Below are positions 33,903-42,154 of a stretch of DNA of 64,000 nt, piece by piece. Position 1 is the stretch's first letter. The number at the start of each line of letters is the position of its first letter. The stretch lies in contig JBQELO010000016.1 of assembly GCA_052103955.1 (NCBI GenBank), forward strand, positions 18,060-82,059, given 5' to 3'. The stretch comes from Paenalcaligenes sp052103955 (GTDB lineage Bacteria > Pseudomonadota > Gammaproteobacteria > Burkholderiales > Burkholderiaceae_B). Below the pieces are notes generated by a model. That model made no database searches and had not been told where the DNA came from. It saw only the letters and a list, made by a program, of their open reading frames with translations. The position numbers and the translations under genes are program-made.

Positions 33903-35189
33903 ATGAGTGCTATCGTAGATATTATCGGCCGTGAAATTCTGGATTCACGTGGCAACCCAACCGTTGAATGTGACGTATTACTGGAATCTGGTGCTATGGG
34001 GCGTGCCTCCGTACCTTCAGGCGCCTCTACTGGTGCGCGTGAAGCTCTGGAGTTGCGTGATGGCGATACCAGCCGTTACTTAGGTAAAGGCGTATTGCGC
34101 GCTGTTGAGAACTTGAACACAGAGATCTCTGAAGCCCTGATCGGTTTGGATGCACAAGAACAAACTTTCATTGATCGTACCTTGATCGACTTGGACGGCA
34201 CGGAAGATAAAAGCCGTTTGGGTGCTAACGCAATGTTGGCAGCCAGTATGGCTGTAGCGCGTGCAGCAGCAGACGATTCAGGTTTGTCGTTGTACCGTTA
34301 CTTCGGTGGCAGCGGCCCAATGCAAATGCCTGTGCCAATGATGAACGTGATCAACGGTGGCGCACACGCAAACAACACCTTAGACATGCAAGAGTTCATG
34401 ATTCTGCCTATAGGTGCACGCAGTTTCCGTGAGGCATTGCGCATGGGTGCAGAAGTATTCCACGCGTTGAAAAAAATCATCGACAAACAAGGTATGTCCA
34501 CAGCAGTGGGTGACGAAGGTGGTTTTGCTCCTAACGTAGCTAACCACGAAGCAGCTATCCAAATGATTCTGCAAGCAATCAATGAAGCTGGCTACGAAGC
34601 TGGTTCACAAATTGCTTTGGGTCTGGATTGTGCAAGCTCTGAGTTCTTCCGTGATGGTAAATACCATTTGGAAGGCGAGGGCGGCGTGTCGTTGACAGCG
34701 CAGGAATTCGTTAACTTGCTGGAAAGCTGGTGCGATAAATACCCTATCATTTCTATCGAAGATGGTATGGCTGAAGACGATTGGGAAGGTTGGAAAATTC
34801 TGACTAACCAATTGGGTAAAAAAGTTCAGTTGGTGGGTGATGATTTGTTCGTAACCAACACCAAAATTCTGAAAGAAGGTATTGATCTGGGTGTGGCTAA
34901 CTCCATCCTGATCAAAATTAACCAAATCGGTACACTGACAGAAACTTTCGCCGCTATCGAAATGGCTAAGCGTCACGGTTACACAGCGGTGATTTCCCAC
35001 CGTTCCGGTGAAACTGAAGACTCCACCATTGCTGATATCGCTGTGGCAACGAACGCTATGCAAATCAAAACAGGCTCTTTGTCCCGTTCTGATCGTATGG
35101 CTAAGTACAACCAGTTGCTGCGTATCGAAGAAGAACTGGCAGATGTAGCGTCTTACCCAGGCCGTAGCGCATTCTACAACTTGCGTTAA
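33903..35189 (+). CDS. eno: Enolase
   Basis: Interconverts 2-phosphoglycerate and PEP in glycolysis and is part of the RNA degradosome in many proteobacteria. The 428-residue protein has REILDSRGNPTVE at the N-terminus, SIEDGMAEDDWEGW with metal ligands, the signature ILIKINQIGTLTET and SHRSGETED. An upstream extension to 33822 is not family-like, so ATG 33903 is chosen. ftsB follows after 47 bases. Confidence 0.97.
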   Translation: MSAIVDIIGREILDSRGNPTVECDVLLESGAMGRASVPSGASTGAREALELRDGDTSRYLGKGVLRAVENLNTEISEALIGLDAQEQTFIDRTLIDLDGTEDKSRLGANAMLAASMAVARAAADDSGLSLYRYFGGSGPMQMPVPMMNVINGGAHANNTLDMQEFMILPIGARSFREALRMGAEVFHALKKIIDKQGMSTAVGDEGGFAPNVANHEAAIQMILQAINEAGYEAGSQIALGLDCASSEFFRDGKYHLEGEGGVSLTAQEFVNLLESWCDKYPIISIEDGMAEDDWEGWKILTNQLGKKVQLVGDDLFVTNTKILKEGIDLGVANSILIKINQIGTLTETFAAIEMAKRHGYTAVISHRSGETEDSTIADIAVATNAMQIKTGSLSRSDRMAKYNQLLRIEEELADVASYPGRSAFYNLR

Positions 35190-35236
35190 GTGCTGCAGAG
35201 GGATGTACACTTACATCCCTCTTATAGGAATTACCC

Positions 35237-35521
35237 ATGCGCCTGCTTCTGCTTATTCTGATTGTGCTGAACTTAGTTACGCAATATGCGTTGTGGTTTG
35301 GCAAGAGTGGTTGGGAGCGGGTGCATGACATGCAGGCCAGATTAGAAGAACAACAAGAAATTAATGCGGCACTGCAAGCGCGTAATAATGCGCTATTGGC
35401 AGAAGTACAAGATCTTAAAAGTGGTACTCAAGCCATTGAAGAACGGGCAAGGTCCGAGCTAGGTTTGCTGCACAACAATGAGGTGTATGTACAAATCTTG
35501 CCACCCGAAAATACGCCTTAA
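35237..35521 (+). CDS. ftsB: Cell division protein FtsB
   Basis: Bitopic division protein bridging FtsL and FtsQ. The 94-residue protein has one membrane helix at about 3-20 and a coiled coil at about 30-68 (MQARLEEQQEINAALQARNN pattern). The conserved ERARSELGL then follows. Position after eno is the standard FtsB location. Its end overlaps by 4 bases the end of the converging gene. Confidence 0.93.
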   Translation: MRLLLLILIVLNLVTQYALWFGKSGWERVHDMQARLEEQQEINAALQARNNALLAEVQDLKSGTQAIEERARSELGLLHNNEVYVQILPPENTP

Positions 35522-36441
35522 TAGCAGCAGGTAGCTCCCTCGCAGGCTGTTTCCTCAGACAACAAATCATTTGCTCCCTCGTCATCGGGTGGAGTAAGCA
35601 TGTGCTCGTCTGTAGGAGGGCTGGGATGATCGGGGGCTGTAGCGCTGTTGCCAGCTAAGGGCGTACTGGCTACGGCCATGAAGCTTCTAGACGCCGCAGA
35701 CTGCCAAGCCAGAGCAGTGCTGTTCGTGGCTGCTAAGCGTTGTATGGCGCTTTGTGGGCTAAGAGGCCATTGTATGGGGTGACTTTGCATGGGTAGGCTG
35801 AAATGCAGCCGTATAGGCAGTAAGCCTTGCGACTTCCCTTGTTGCAGATAAGGGTCGGCATCGCTAGGCCATAACAGACGCAATAAAGCTCGGCTAAGCG
35901 CTAAAGAGGGCTCGTACCAATAAATCAGTTGGGTGTGTAAGGTATTGGCTGCAAAGATGCTTTGATAAGTCGAGCGACTATTATTGGTTAAATGTTGCGC
36001 CAGTTGATGGTGCACGTTGATCTGTCTATAACCGTGTGCGCTACGTAGGCGAAGGGTTTGATCTTCGTGTTGCGTGAAATCTTGATCGCTGGGGGATAGC
36101 TGCCATATACGCCAAGGGTCAAAACCATAGCGTGAGGTGAAGCGGTGGTAGTAGCGTTGTTGATGGGCTGCGGAAGGCCACCAAGCGGCCACAGCGCGAT
36201 CAAAGTGCTGTTGCATGGCTGTGGGCTCAAGGTGTTGGGTTACGCCGTTACGGCCGCTTTCCTGCAGTGCTAATAGCAGTACTTGGCGTAGCATCCAAGC
36301 GCGTGTGGCGTCGTAGCTCAAAAGTAATAGAGCGCAGACTACAGAAGCGATAAGCAGAAACTCTACACTGCTTGCGCCAGCTTGTTTGGGGTGTGAAGAG
36401 GAAAAAGAGAAAGGCATCGCAAGAATAGTGAATATAGACAC
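35518..36441 (-). CDS. TadE-like prepilin family protein (orphan)
   Basis: A 307-residue protein with a short polar leader, then GASSVEFLLIASVVCALLLLSYDATRA (type IV-like prepilin helix with the conserved Glu after the cleavage-type Gly, residues 22-48). A long Gln/His/Ser-rich extracytoplasmic part follows, ending in a Cys-containing tail (CEGATCC). TadE-type minor pilins normally sit in tad clusters; none is nearby. The role is unknown. It overlaps the ftsB end convergently. I rely on the helix motif only. Confidence 0.55.
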   Translation of the reverse strand: MSIFTILAMPFSFSSSHPKQAGASSVEFLLIASVVCALLLLSYDATRAWMLRQVLLLALQESGRNGVTQHLEPTAMQQHFDRAVAAWWPSAAHQQRYYHRFTSRYGFDPWRIWQLSPSDQDFTQHEDQTLRLRSAHGYRQINVHHQLAQHLTNNSRSTYQSIFAANTLHTQLIYWYEPSLALSRALLRLLWPSDADPYLQQGKSQGLLPIRLHFSLPMQSHPIQWPLSPQSAIQRLAATNSTALAWQSAASRSFMAVASTPLAGNSATAPDHPSPPTDEHMLTPPDDEGANDLLSEETACEGATCCY

Positions 36442-36519
36442 AGGTGGTCTATGTAGTATTCCTGCGATGCCCCGTTATGCGGAGATCAAGTGGCTGGTAG
36501 TAGCCGTGGTAGATAGTGC

Positions 36520-36900
36520 TTAGAGAAAAAAGCGATCACACACTACATATAGCCACCATGCGCCAGTCAGAATAAGGCTTAGCAATACGGCGGCGCTGCC
36601 TAAATCTTTGGCGCGTCCCAGTAAGGGATGATGTTCTAGGCTAATGCTATCGGCAAGAGCTTCGATGGCACTGTTAATCAGCTCAACAACCAACACAATA
36701 ATTATGCAGGCGCAGAGCAGAAAAATTTCCGTCACATTGCGGCCCAGAAAAAAGGCTGTGGGCAACAATATAATGGCTAAGAATAGTTCTTGTCTGAAAG
36801 CGGCTTCATATTGAACTGCTGCACGTAAGCCTTGTATGGAGTACATAAAGGCTTTGAAAACGCGCTGTAAGCCGCCGCTGCTTTTGTAGGGAGAGTTCAT
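36520..36900 (-). CDS. dgkA: Diacylglycerol kinase (DgkA)
   Basis: Small inner-membrane kinase that recycles diacylglycerol. The 126-residue protein has three membrane helices. AAFRQELFLAIILLP and VELINSAIEALADSISLEHHPLLGRAKDLGSAAVL hold the catalytic and Mg-binding glutamates. The frame extends 32 codons upstream, overlapping hslO, but ATG 36900 follows the hslO stop by one base and gives the normal length. Confidence 0.93.
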   Translation of the reverse strand: MNSPYKSSGGLQRVFKAFMYSIQGLRAAVQYEAAFRQELFLAIILLPTAFFLGRNVTEIFLLCACIIIVLVVELINSAIEALADSISLEHHPLLGRAKDLGSAAVLLSLILTGAWWLYVVCDRFFL

Positions 36901-36901
36901 A

Positions 36902-37819
36902 TTAATGCAGGGTTTTATCGCCTGTCTGTAGGTTGTCTGGATTATCAATGAAAAGGCTGGCGCAATCAACAGGGTCAAACTGATAAGGTTTGCCACAGAA
37001 ATTGCAGGCGACTTCGACTACGGCGCTTTCACGCAAAATATCTTCTACTTCGTCTTTGCCCAACATGTGCAGCATACTGGCTACTTTTTCGCGAGAGCAA
37101 GGGCAGTGCCATTGAATGGGGGTGCCTTCAAGCTCGAGTAGATCCTCTTCCCAGAACAAACGGTGTATCAGTGTTTGCGGGTGCAGATCACGCAATTCGT
37201 CGGGCTGTATGGTAGCTGCTAAGTGTTGAGCACGTTCCCAACTTTGCTCTACGTTGGTTTCGGCTGGTGTGCCGCCTTGTCCGGGGAGCTTTTGCAGCAG
37301 TAAGCCTACCAAACGGTGGTCGTTAGCATGTAGCCAGATACGCGTATCCAATTGCTCGGAGTGCAGCATGTAATCTTCCAGTGCTTGAGCGATGCTTTCA
37401 CCAGTCAGGGGCACAATGCCTTGGTAAGGTTGCATGTGGGGATTGTGTGCGGAAGGGTCCAGCACCACAATAAAACGCCCTTGACCATTCTGATTGATCA
37501 GTTCCTGCATGGAGGCTTCTTCTGAAATCTCGGCACCTTCACGTAACGAAGCGGTAGCGCGAATTTTCAGATCAGCGGTGCATTCAACCACTAACAGAGC
37601 AACGGGGCCGTCGCCTTGTACTTGCAATACCAGTGAGCCATCAAATTTCAGGTTGCTAGCCAGCAAAATAGCAGCGGCAGTTAGTTCACCTAATAATGTA
37701 CGCACCGATAGGGGCAGGGTTTGGTGTTGCAAACCTGTTTGCCAGGCATCTTCTACATAGACAGTTTGTACTCTGGTGCTGCGGTCGGCAAATAGGTGTT
37801 TTTTTAACTCGTCGGTCAT
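36902..37819 (-). CDS. hslO: Redox-regulated chaperone Hsp33
   Basis: Holdase activated by oxidation and unfolding. The 305-residue protein has the Zn-binding redox cysteines Cys239, Cys241 (CPC) and Cys272, Cys275 (CNFC) in the C-terminal linker region. An N-terminal domain of about 230 residues precedes them (LTAAAILLASNLKFDGSLVLQVQGDGP). Length is normal. It is followed by dgkA with a 1-base gap. Confidence 0.95.
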   Translation of the reverse strand: MTDELKKHLFADRSTRVQTVYVEDAWQTGLQHQTLPLSVRTLLGELTAAAILLASNLKFDGSLVLQVQGDGPVALLVVECTADLKIRATASLREGAEISEEASMQELINQNGQGRFIVVLDPSAHNPHMQPYQGIVPLTGESIAQALEDYMLHSEQLDTRIWLHANDHRLVGLLLQKLPGQGGTPAETNVEQSWERAQHLAATIQPDELRDLHPQTLIHRLFWEEDLLELEGTPIQWHCPCSREKVASMLHMLGKDEVEDILRESAVVEVACNFCGKPYQFDPVDCASLFIDNPDNLQTGDKTLH

Positions 37820-37861
37820 GAAAGTGCTCAGAATGGAGTAATGCGGGGAATTGAGTAAACG

Positions 37862-38398
37862 CTAGGCTTTGGCTGTTTGCTGAGTGATTCTGGCTTGCAG
37901 GTCGACTAAGCGGGTGCCTGCTAAGCGATCGTGCATAAACAAACCCTCTTTGTCGAACCAGCTCCACACAAAAATACTAAAGGGGGCGGCGACAATGAGT
38001 AGGTCCGTCGAGGCATAGCCAGTTAAGCTGGATAAGTACTCAATAAATAATGCGCAGGCGAGTGGAATGGGCCACATCAGTAGGTAACGCAGCAACAGCT
38101 GCATATAACCAGGTTTGGTTCCCTGTGTGGTTTCTAGCCGGATGTACCATGTTTTCATGGGTAAGGTCTGGCCAGCACGACGCCATGCCATCATAAAATA
38201 TAGGCCAATGGCAAGAAAGAGGATGAATTGTCGACTGTGTCGCAGATAGAGAGCGTGATAGCTCTTGGTCGCATAGTCAAAAATCAAGCCTACCAGAAAG
38301 ATAATACCGAAAAGCAAAATGCTTTCGTACATCATGGAGGCAAATAGGCGGCGACGGCTAGGAACAGGAAGCGAAACGGGTACTGCTGTGGAGGCCAT
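37862..38398 (-). CDS. RDD-family membrane protein
   Basis: A 178-residue protein with an N-terminal PSRRRLFASMMYE (the Arg of RDD) and about four membrane helices. It ends with DRLAGTRLVDLQ, where the RLAGTR motif is typical. Function is unknown; some RDD proteins are ion exchangers. The reading frame extends 18 codons upstream, but ATG 38398 gives the usual start. The palindrome TTACAC-G-GTGTAA (38398-38410) overlaps the start codon. Confidence 0.82.
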   Translation of the reverse strand: MASTAVPVSLPVPSRRRLFASMMYESILLFGIIFLVGLIFDYATKSYHALYLRHSRQFILFLAIGLYFMMAWRRAGQTLPMKTWYIRLETTQGTKPGYMQLLLRYLLMWPIPLACALFIEYLSSLTGYASTDLLIVAAPFSIFVWSWFDKEGLFMHDRLAGTRLVDLQARITQQTAKA

Positions 38399-38464
38399 TA
38401 CACGGTGTAACCTAATAAGCGTAAAAACACTATTATCCCGCAAATATGGCACTAAAGGGAGTGT

Positions 38465-38491
38465 GGTGACAATAGCAAATTTACTGTCACC
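38465..38491. repeat. Hairpin between the 44-codon ORF and the RDD gene
   Basis: GGTGACA (38465-38471) and TGTCACC (38485-38491), a perfect 7-bp inverted repeat with a 13-base loop. No T-run. It could be a weak terminator, an RNA stabiliser, or an operator for the RDD gene. Confidence 0.4.
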
Positions 38492-38508
38492 CTAACATCC
38501 ACGTTCTA

Positions 38509-38643
38509 TTACTTGAAGAAGAAACGGAACAGGTTTTTCAGTGCCAACAATGGGCGAAAACGCATTTGCTCTGCCATTGCTTCGTTTAGCAGTTGGCGTT
38601 CCAGTTCATCGGACATAGCGGCTTGAGCGTTGTAATGAGTCAT
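38509..38643 (-). CDS. Unrecognised 44-residue protein
   Basis: A small ORF of 44 codons running from ATG 38643 to TAA 38509. The N-terminal half is an acidic, helix-forming stretch (DELERQLLNEAMAEQM). The C-terminal third is basic and aromatic (FRPLLALKNLFRFFFK), suggesting an amphipathic membrane-binding end. I do not recognise a family. Support for it being real: a good promoter with an unusually strong palindromic operator directly upstream, a GTGAG possible ribosome binding site 8 bases before the ATG, and no other gene in the 347-base space. It lies between rlmL and the RDD gene, same strand. Confidence 0.6.
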   Translation of the reverse strand: MTHYNAQAAMSDELERQLLNEAMAEQMRFRPLLALKNLFRFFFK

Positions 38644-38661
38644 GATGATACTCACGGTTGG

Positions 38662-38706
38662 TTAAGGGTTAACCCTATTATAGGGTTAACCCTTAAGAAT
38701 GCTCAA
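38662..38706 (-). promoter_or_regulatory. Promoter with -10 box inside a 35-bp perfect palindrome
   Basis: On the minus strand TTGAGC (38706-38701), an 18-base spacer, and a consensus TATAAT (38682-38677). The -10 lies at the centre of a perfect palindrome with 17-base arms (38662-38696). This consists of two copies of the self-complementary GGGTTAACCC (38666-38675 and 38683-38692), centres 17 bp apart. A repressor on either copy would block RNA polymerase. Directly precedes the 44-codon ORF. Confidence 0.75.
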
Positions 38707-38745
38707 GACTTATGCTATGGGCTGTTGCGCAAGCGCTATGCTTTG

Positions 38746-40368
38746 TTACCGATAGCCTGCAGCCACCATGTCAAATGAGAATAAGCGGCACTCTAATGAG
38801 CCGTTAAACAGCGGTATGCGGCGCTTAGGTTTCAGACGCATTTGGTTGGGCAATGTTAGGTCGCTGGTAATCATGTTGATATTCCAGCCAGCATAGTGTT
38901 GTTTCAACCATGCGGACCAATCACGCCAGAAAGCTTCTTGGTTGCCCTCTAGTCGTTCGCCATAAGGAGGGTTGCTGATTAGCCAGCCTTCTTCCGCAAT
39001 TGGCATGGCTTCTAGTGCGTTACCTACTTCGAACCTAATGGTGTCGGGGGTAAGGTGGGCGCGTTCCAGGTTGCGTTTGGCAGCGTCAATAACGTCTGGG
39101 TCCAGGTCGTAACCTACAAGTGGTACGTCTAGCTTAGGGGCAATGCGTGAGCGAGCATCTTCTTTGAGGTCGCGCCACATACGGCTATCGTGCACACGCA
39201 AACGTTCAAAGTGAAAGGGACGCCAGATACCGGGAGGTGCGCCCAGCGCAATCCACGCTGCTTCTATCAAAATAGTACCGCTACCGCAGAAAGGGTCCAT
39301 CAATGGGGAAGATGGATCCCAATCAGACAGTGCTAGTAAACCAGCGGCCAAGTTTTCACGTAAAGGAGCTTCGCCCTTGTTGTGACGCCAACCGCGTTTA
39401 AACAGAGATTCACCGCTAGTGTCCAAGTACAACGTGGCGCTGGTAGCGTCTAGGAATAAATGTACTTTGGCATCAGGACGCACGGTATCAATACTAGGGC
39501 GTGCACCTTCGCATTCGCGTAAGCGATCACAGATGGCATCTTTGGTGCGCAGGTTGCAGAACTGCAAGCTTTGCATAGGGCTGCGGATGGCTGATGTGTC
39601 TACGCGCAGGGTGTCGTCAGGGCCAAACCATTGTTCCCACGCTACCGAATGTGCAAGTTCGTAGATGTCATCTTCTGTTTGTACAGGAGCTTTAGCAACT
39701 TGCAGCAAAATACGTGTGGCAATGCGCGAGTACAGATTAGCTTTTAATACGCCTTGCCAATCGGTTTTGAAGTGGCAGCCGCCTTTACCTAGTTTTGCAT
39801 CGCTATAACCCAGCGCCTGTAACTCAGCCTCTAGCACCTCTTCCAAGCCTTGTGGGCAGGGGGCAAACACTGAAAAGGGCTGCGTAGTAGAAAAGTAGGT
39901 TTCGGTGCGACGTTTAGGGCCGTCACTTGCGCGAGTTGGAGCGCTATCCCTAGGTGTGAAGCGCGAAGCAGGACGTTCATCGGTGCGTGCTGGACGACGA
40001 TGAGGGCGATCTTCGCTGTGCGCCGTACTCGCGTTGTCGCTGGGGCGTCGGTTAGGGCGTTCAGAGCGTTCAGTGCGTTCCCGTTGGGGTGCAGCAGAAG
40101 GACGACGATTAGCGTAATCGCCACGGCCTCTATCGCCTTGTGGGCTAGCGCTTGTACGACTTGCTGGGCGTTTGGCTGCACCAGAACGCGGAGCTTGGCG
40201 TGCTGGTTCTTCTTGTGCCGGAGCGTCGGCGGCTTGCTGGCGTTGTCGGTTCAGCGCCACTTTGGCACGTGCACCGCTTCGTAGGCGGGGTGCTGCCGCA
40301 GGGTCTACGTCGCTGACGACGGTTTTTTTCAGTGACAGCGTTTTTTTAGGTTTGTCTTGTTCTGACAT
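38746..40368 (-). CDS. rlmL: 23S rRNA (guanine-N2) methyltransferase RlmL-like, with disordered N-terminus
   Basis: S-adenosylmethionine-dependent methyltransferase modifying 23S rRNA. The protein has 540 residues. Residues about 1-155 are low-complexity, rich in Arg, Ala, Pro, Ser and Asp (repeated RRP, ERP, RSER). A THUMP domain then begins around FAPCPQGLEEVLEAEL. The catalytic domain has LMDPFCGSGTILIEAA and NPPYGERL, with the NPPY active-site motif. It lacks the second methyltransferase domain (RlmK) of E. coli RlmKL. Follows the hemJ-like gene by 9 bases. Confidence 0.88.
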   Translation of the reverse strand: MSEQDKPKKTLSLKKTVVSDVDPAAAPRLRSGARAKVALNRQRQQAADAPAQEEPARQAPRSGAAKRPASRTSASPQGDRGRGDYANRRPSAAPQRERTERSERPNRRPSDNASTAHSEDRPHRRPARTDERPASRFTPRDSAPTRASDGPKRRTETYFSTTQPFSVFAPCPQGLEEVLEAELQALGYSDAKLGKGGCHFKTDWQGVLKANLYSRIATRILLQVAKAPVQTEDDIYELAHSVAWEQWFGPDDTLRVDTSAIRSPMQSLQFCNLRTKDAICDRLRECEGARPSIDTVRPDAKVHLFLDATSATLYLDTSGESLFKRGWRHNKGEAPLRENLAAGLLALSDWDPSSPLMDPFCGSGTILIEAAWIALGAPPGIWRPFHFERLRVHDSRMWRDLKEDARSRIAPKLDVPLVGYDLDPDVIDAAKRNLERAHLTPDTIRFEVGNALEAMPIAEEGWLISNPPYGERLEGNQEAFWRDWSAWLKQHYAGWNINMITSDLTLPNQMRLKPKRRIPLFNGSLECRLFSFDMVAAGYR

Positions 40369-40377
40369 GTAGGGAGA

Positions 40378-40800
40378 TCAAAAAGGTTTTAGCACAACGA
40401 GTATCAGCACCAGCAACAGCAGTAGTACAGGAATTTCGTTGAACCAGCGGTAGTACACGTGTGAATGACGGTTTTTACCCGCTAGGAAGTGTTGCAACAG
40501 CCGCCCACACCAAAGATGGTAGAGCACGAGCAGGGCAACTAATAAAATCTTGGCGTGTATCCAGCCACGGCCAGTGCCTATCCCGTAATACAGAAATAGC
40601 ACCAAGCCTGTGGCGATGGTGAGTACAGCCAACGGAAACATAAAGCGATAAAGGCGTTTTGCCATACCTAGCAAAACCGCCGTCGCAGCAGGTTCTTGTG
40701 ATTGTGCCAGATTCACGTAAATGCGAGGCAGATAAAACAGCCCCGCAAACCAGGACATCACAAAAAGAATATGAAAAACTTTGGTCCAGAGCATGAGCAT
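40378..40800 (-). CDS. HemJ/CopD-like membrane protein
   Basis: A 140-residue protein with four membrane helices. LWTKVFHILFVMSWFAGLFYLPRIYV is typical of the UPF0093/HemJ group, whose members oxidise protoporphyrinogen IX in heme synthesis, and of the related CopD family. The conserved His of FHILF is present. The order proA-(CopD/HemJ-like) occurs in related genomes (recollection, not checked). Either call is possible; HemJ seems likelier from length and motif. Confidence 0.75.
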   Translation of the reverse strand: MLMLWTKVFHILFVMSWFAGLFYLPRIYVNLAQSQEPAATAVLLGMAKRLYRFMFPLAVLTIATGLVLFLYYGIGTGRGWIHAKILLVALLVLYHLWCGRLLQHFLAGKNRHSHVYYRWFNEIPVLLLLLVLILVVLKPF

Positions 40801-40807
40801 GAGTGTA

Positions 40808-42088
40808 TTAGCCGCGTAGCTGGCCTTCTCCGATAAGTACCCATTTTTGCGTGGTTAAACCTTCCAGACCTACCGGGCCACGTGCATGCAACCGGTTGGT
40901 GGAAATGCCAATCTCTGCGCCCAAACCGTATTCGAAACCGTCAGCAAAACAGGTGGGCAGGTTGACGTATACGGAGCTGGAGTCTACTTCACGTTGGAAG
41001 CGACGTGCAGCGTGCAGGTCTTCCGTTACGATGGACTCAGTATGCTCTGAACTGTAGCGGTTAATGTGCTCCATGGCTTCGTCAAGCGAGTCCACGATAC
41101 GCACCGCCAAAATAGGTGCCAAAAATTCGGTTTCCCAGTCGGCCTCTGCGGCAGGAATGGCTTGGCTAATTAAGGCTTGAGTGCGTTCACAGCCGCGTAG
41201 TTCTACCCCTTTTTCAATTAGGGCTTTGGCTATATTAGGCAGCAAAGCAGGGGCTACGTCGCTATGCACTAGTAGGGTTTCAGTGGTACCACAGATGCCG
41301 TAACGGTATGTTTTGGCATTGATCACTATAGGCAAGGCTTTAGCTGGATCAGCGGCTTTGTCTAGGTACAGGTGGCAGTTGCCGTCCAGATGTTTGATCA
41401 GGGGTACTTTGGCTTCTTCGTTTAAGCGTTGAATGAGGCCTTTACCGCCACGAGGTACGATGACGTCGATGTAGTCAGTTAGACGTACCATGATGCCTAC
41501 AGCGGCACGGTCAGTGGTGTCTACCACTTGTACGGCGTCAGCGGGCAAGCCTGCGGCATCCAAACCTTGTCGAATGATCTGGCCTAGAGCCTGATTAGAG
41601 TGAAAGGCTTCGCTGCCGCCACGCAAAATGGTGGCATTGCCCGATTTTAAGCATAGCGCTGCCGCGTCAATAGTGACGTTAGGACGCGACTCGTAAATGA
41701 TGCCAATGACACCTAGTGGTACACGCATCTGTGCTACCTGCATACCATTGGGACGTGTAGAGCTTGGGCCTACTGTGCCAACGGGGTCTGGCATGTCAGC
41801 AATTTGACGCAGGCCTGTAGCCATAATTTCTAGGGCGCGATCAGAAAGCTTCAAGCGTTCTAGCATTGCCGGCTCTAAACCACGTTCTTCGGCAGCCTTG
41901 ATATCCAACGCATTGGCGGCTTGCAGCGTAGCTTTTTGTGCTTGGATGGCGTCGGCCATGCTGCGTAAAGCAAGGCTTTTGGCGTTACCAGAGGCGCTAC
42001 GCATAATGCGAGCAGCAAGTCGGGCTTTTTGTCCCAATAGGTTCATGTGCTCTTGCAGAGCAGAGGAGGTAGAAGTTTGGGTAGACAT
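40808..42088 (-). CDS. proA: Gamma-glutamyl phosphate reductase
   Basis: Second step of proline synthesis; NADPH reduces glutamyl 5-phosphate to the semialdehyde. The 426-residue aldehyde-dehydrogenase-fold protein has the catalytic Cys in YRYGICGTTETLLV and family motifs GVIGIIYESRPNVTIDA and GLGAEIGISTNRLHARGPVGLEGLTT. Length is normal. It lies downstream of holA by a 66-base spacer; proB is not in the window. Confidence 0.96.
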   Translation of the reverse strand: MSTQTSTSSALQEHMNLLGQKARLAARIMRSASGNAKSLALRSMADAIQAQKATLQAANALDIKAAEERGLEPAMLERLKLSDRALEIMATGLRQIADMPDPVGTVGPSSTRPNGMQVAQMRVPLGVIGIIYESRPNVTIDAAALCLKSGNATILRGGSEAFHSNQALGQIIRQGLDAAGLPADAVQVVDTTDRAAVGIMVRLTDYIDVIVPRGGKGLIQRLNEEAKVPLIKHLDGNCHLYLDKAADPAKALPIVINAKTYRYGICGTTETLLVHSDVAPALLPNIAKALIEKGVELRGCERTQALISQAIPAAEADWETEFLAPILAVRIVDSLDEAMEHINRYSSEHTESIVTEDLHAARRFQREVDSSSVYVNLPTCFADGFEYGLGAEIGISTNRLHARGPVGLEGLTTQKWVLIGEGQLRG

Positions 42089-42154
42089 AAGTGTGTATCG
42101 CTAAAGATTAGGCGGGTGCCTACTCGTTACTATATCGTAGTATGACTGGGTACG

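Noticed and set aside
34605..35210. A 201-codon ORF antisense to eno
   Set aside because: Shadow of the codon-biased enolase gene; no independent start signals.
38662..38696. Reading the 35-bp palindrome as the rlmL terminator
   Set aside because: There is no T-run on either side, while a consensus -10 lies at its centre with a -35 at 18 bases.
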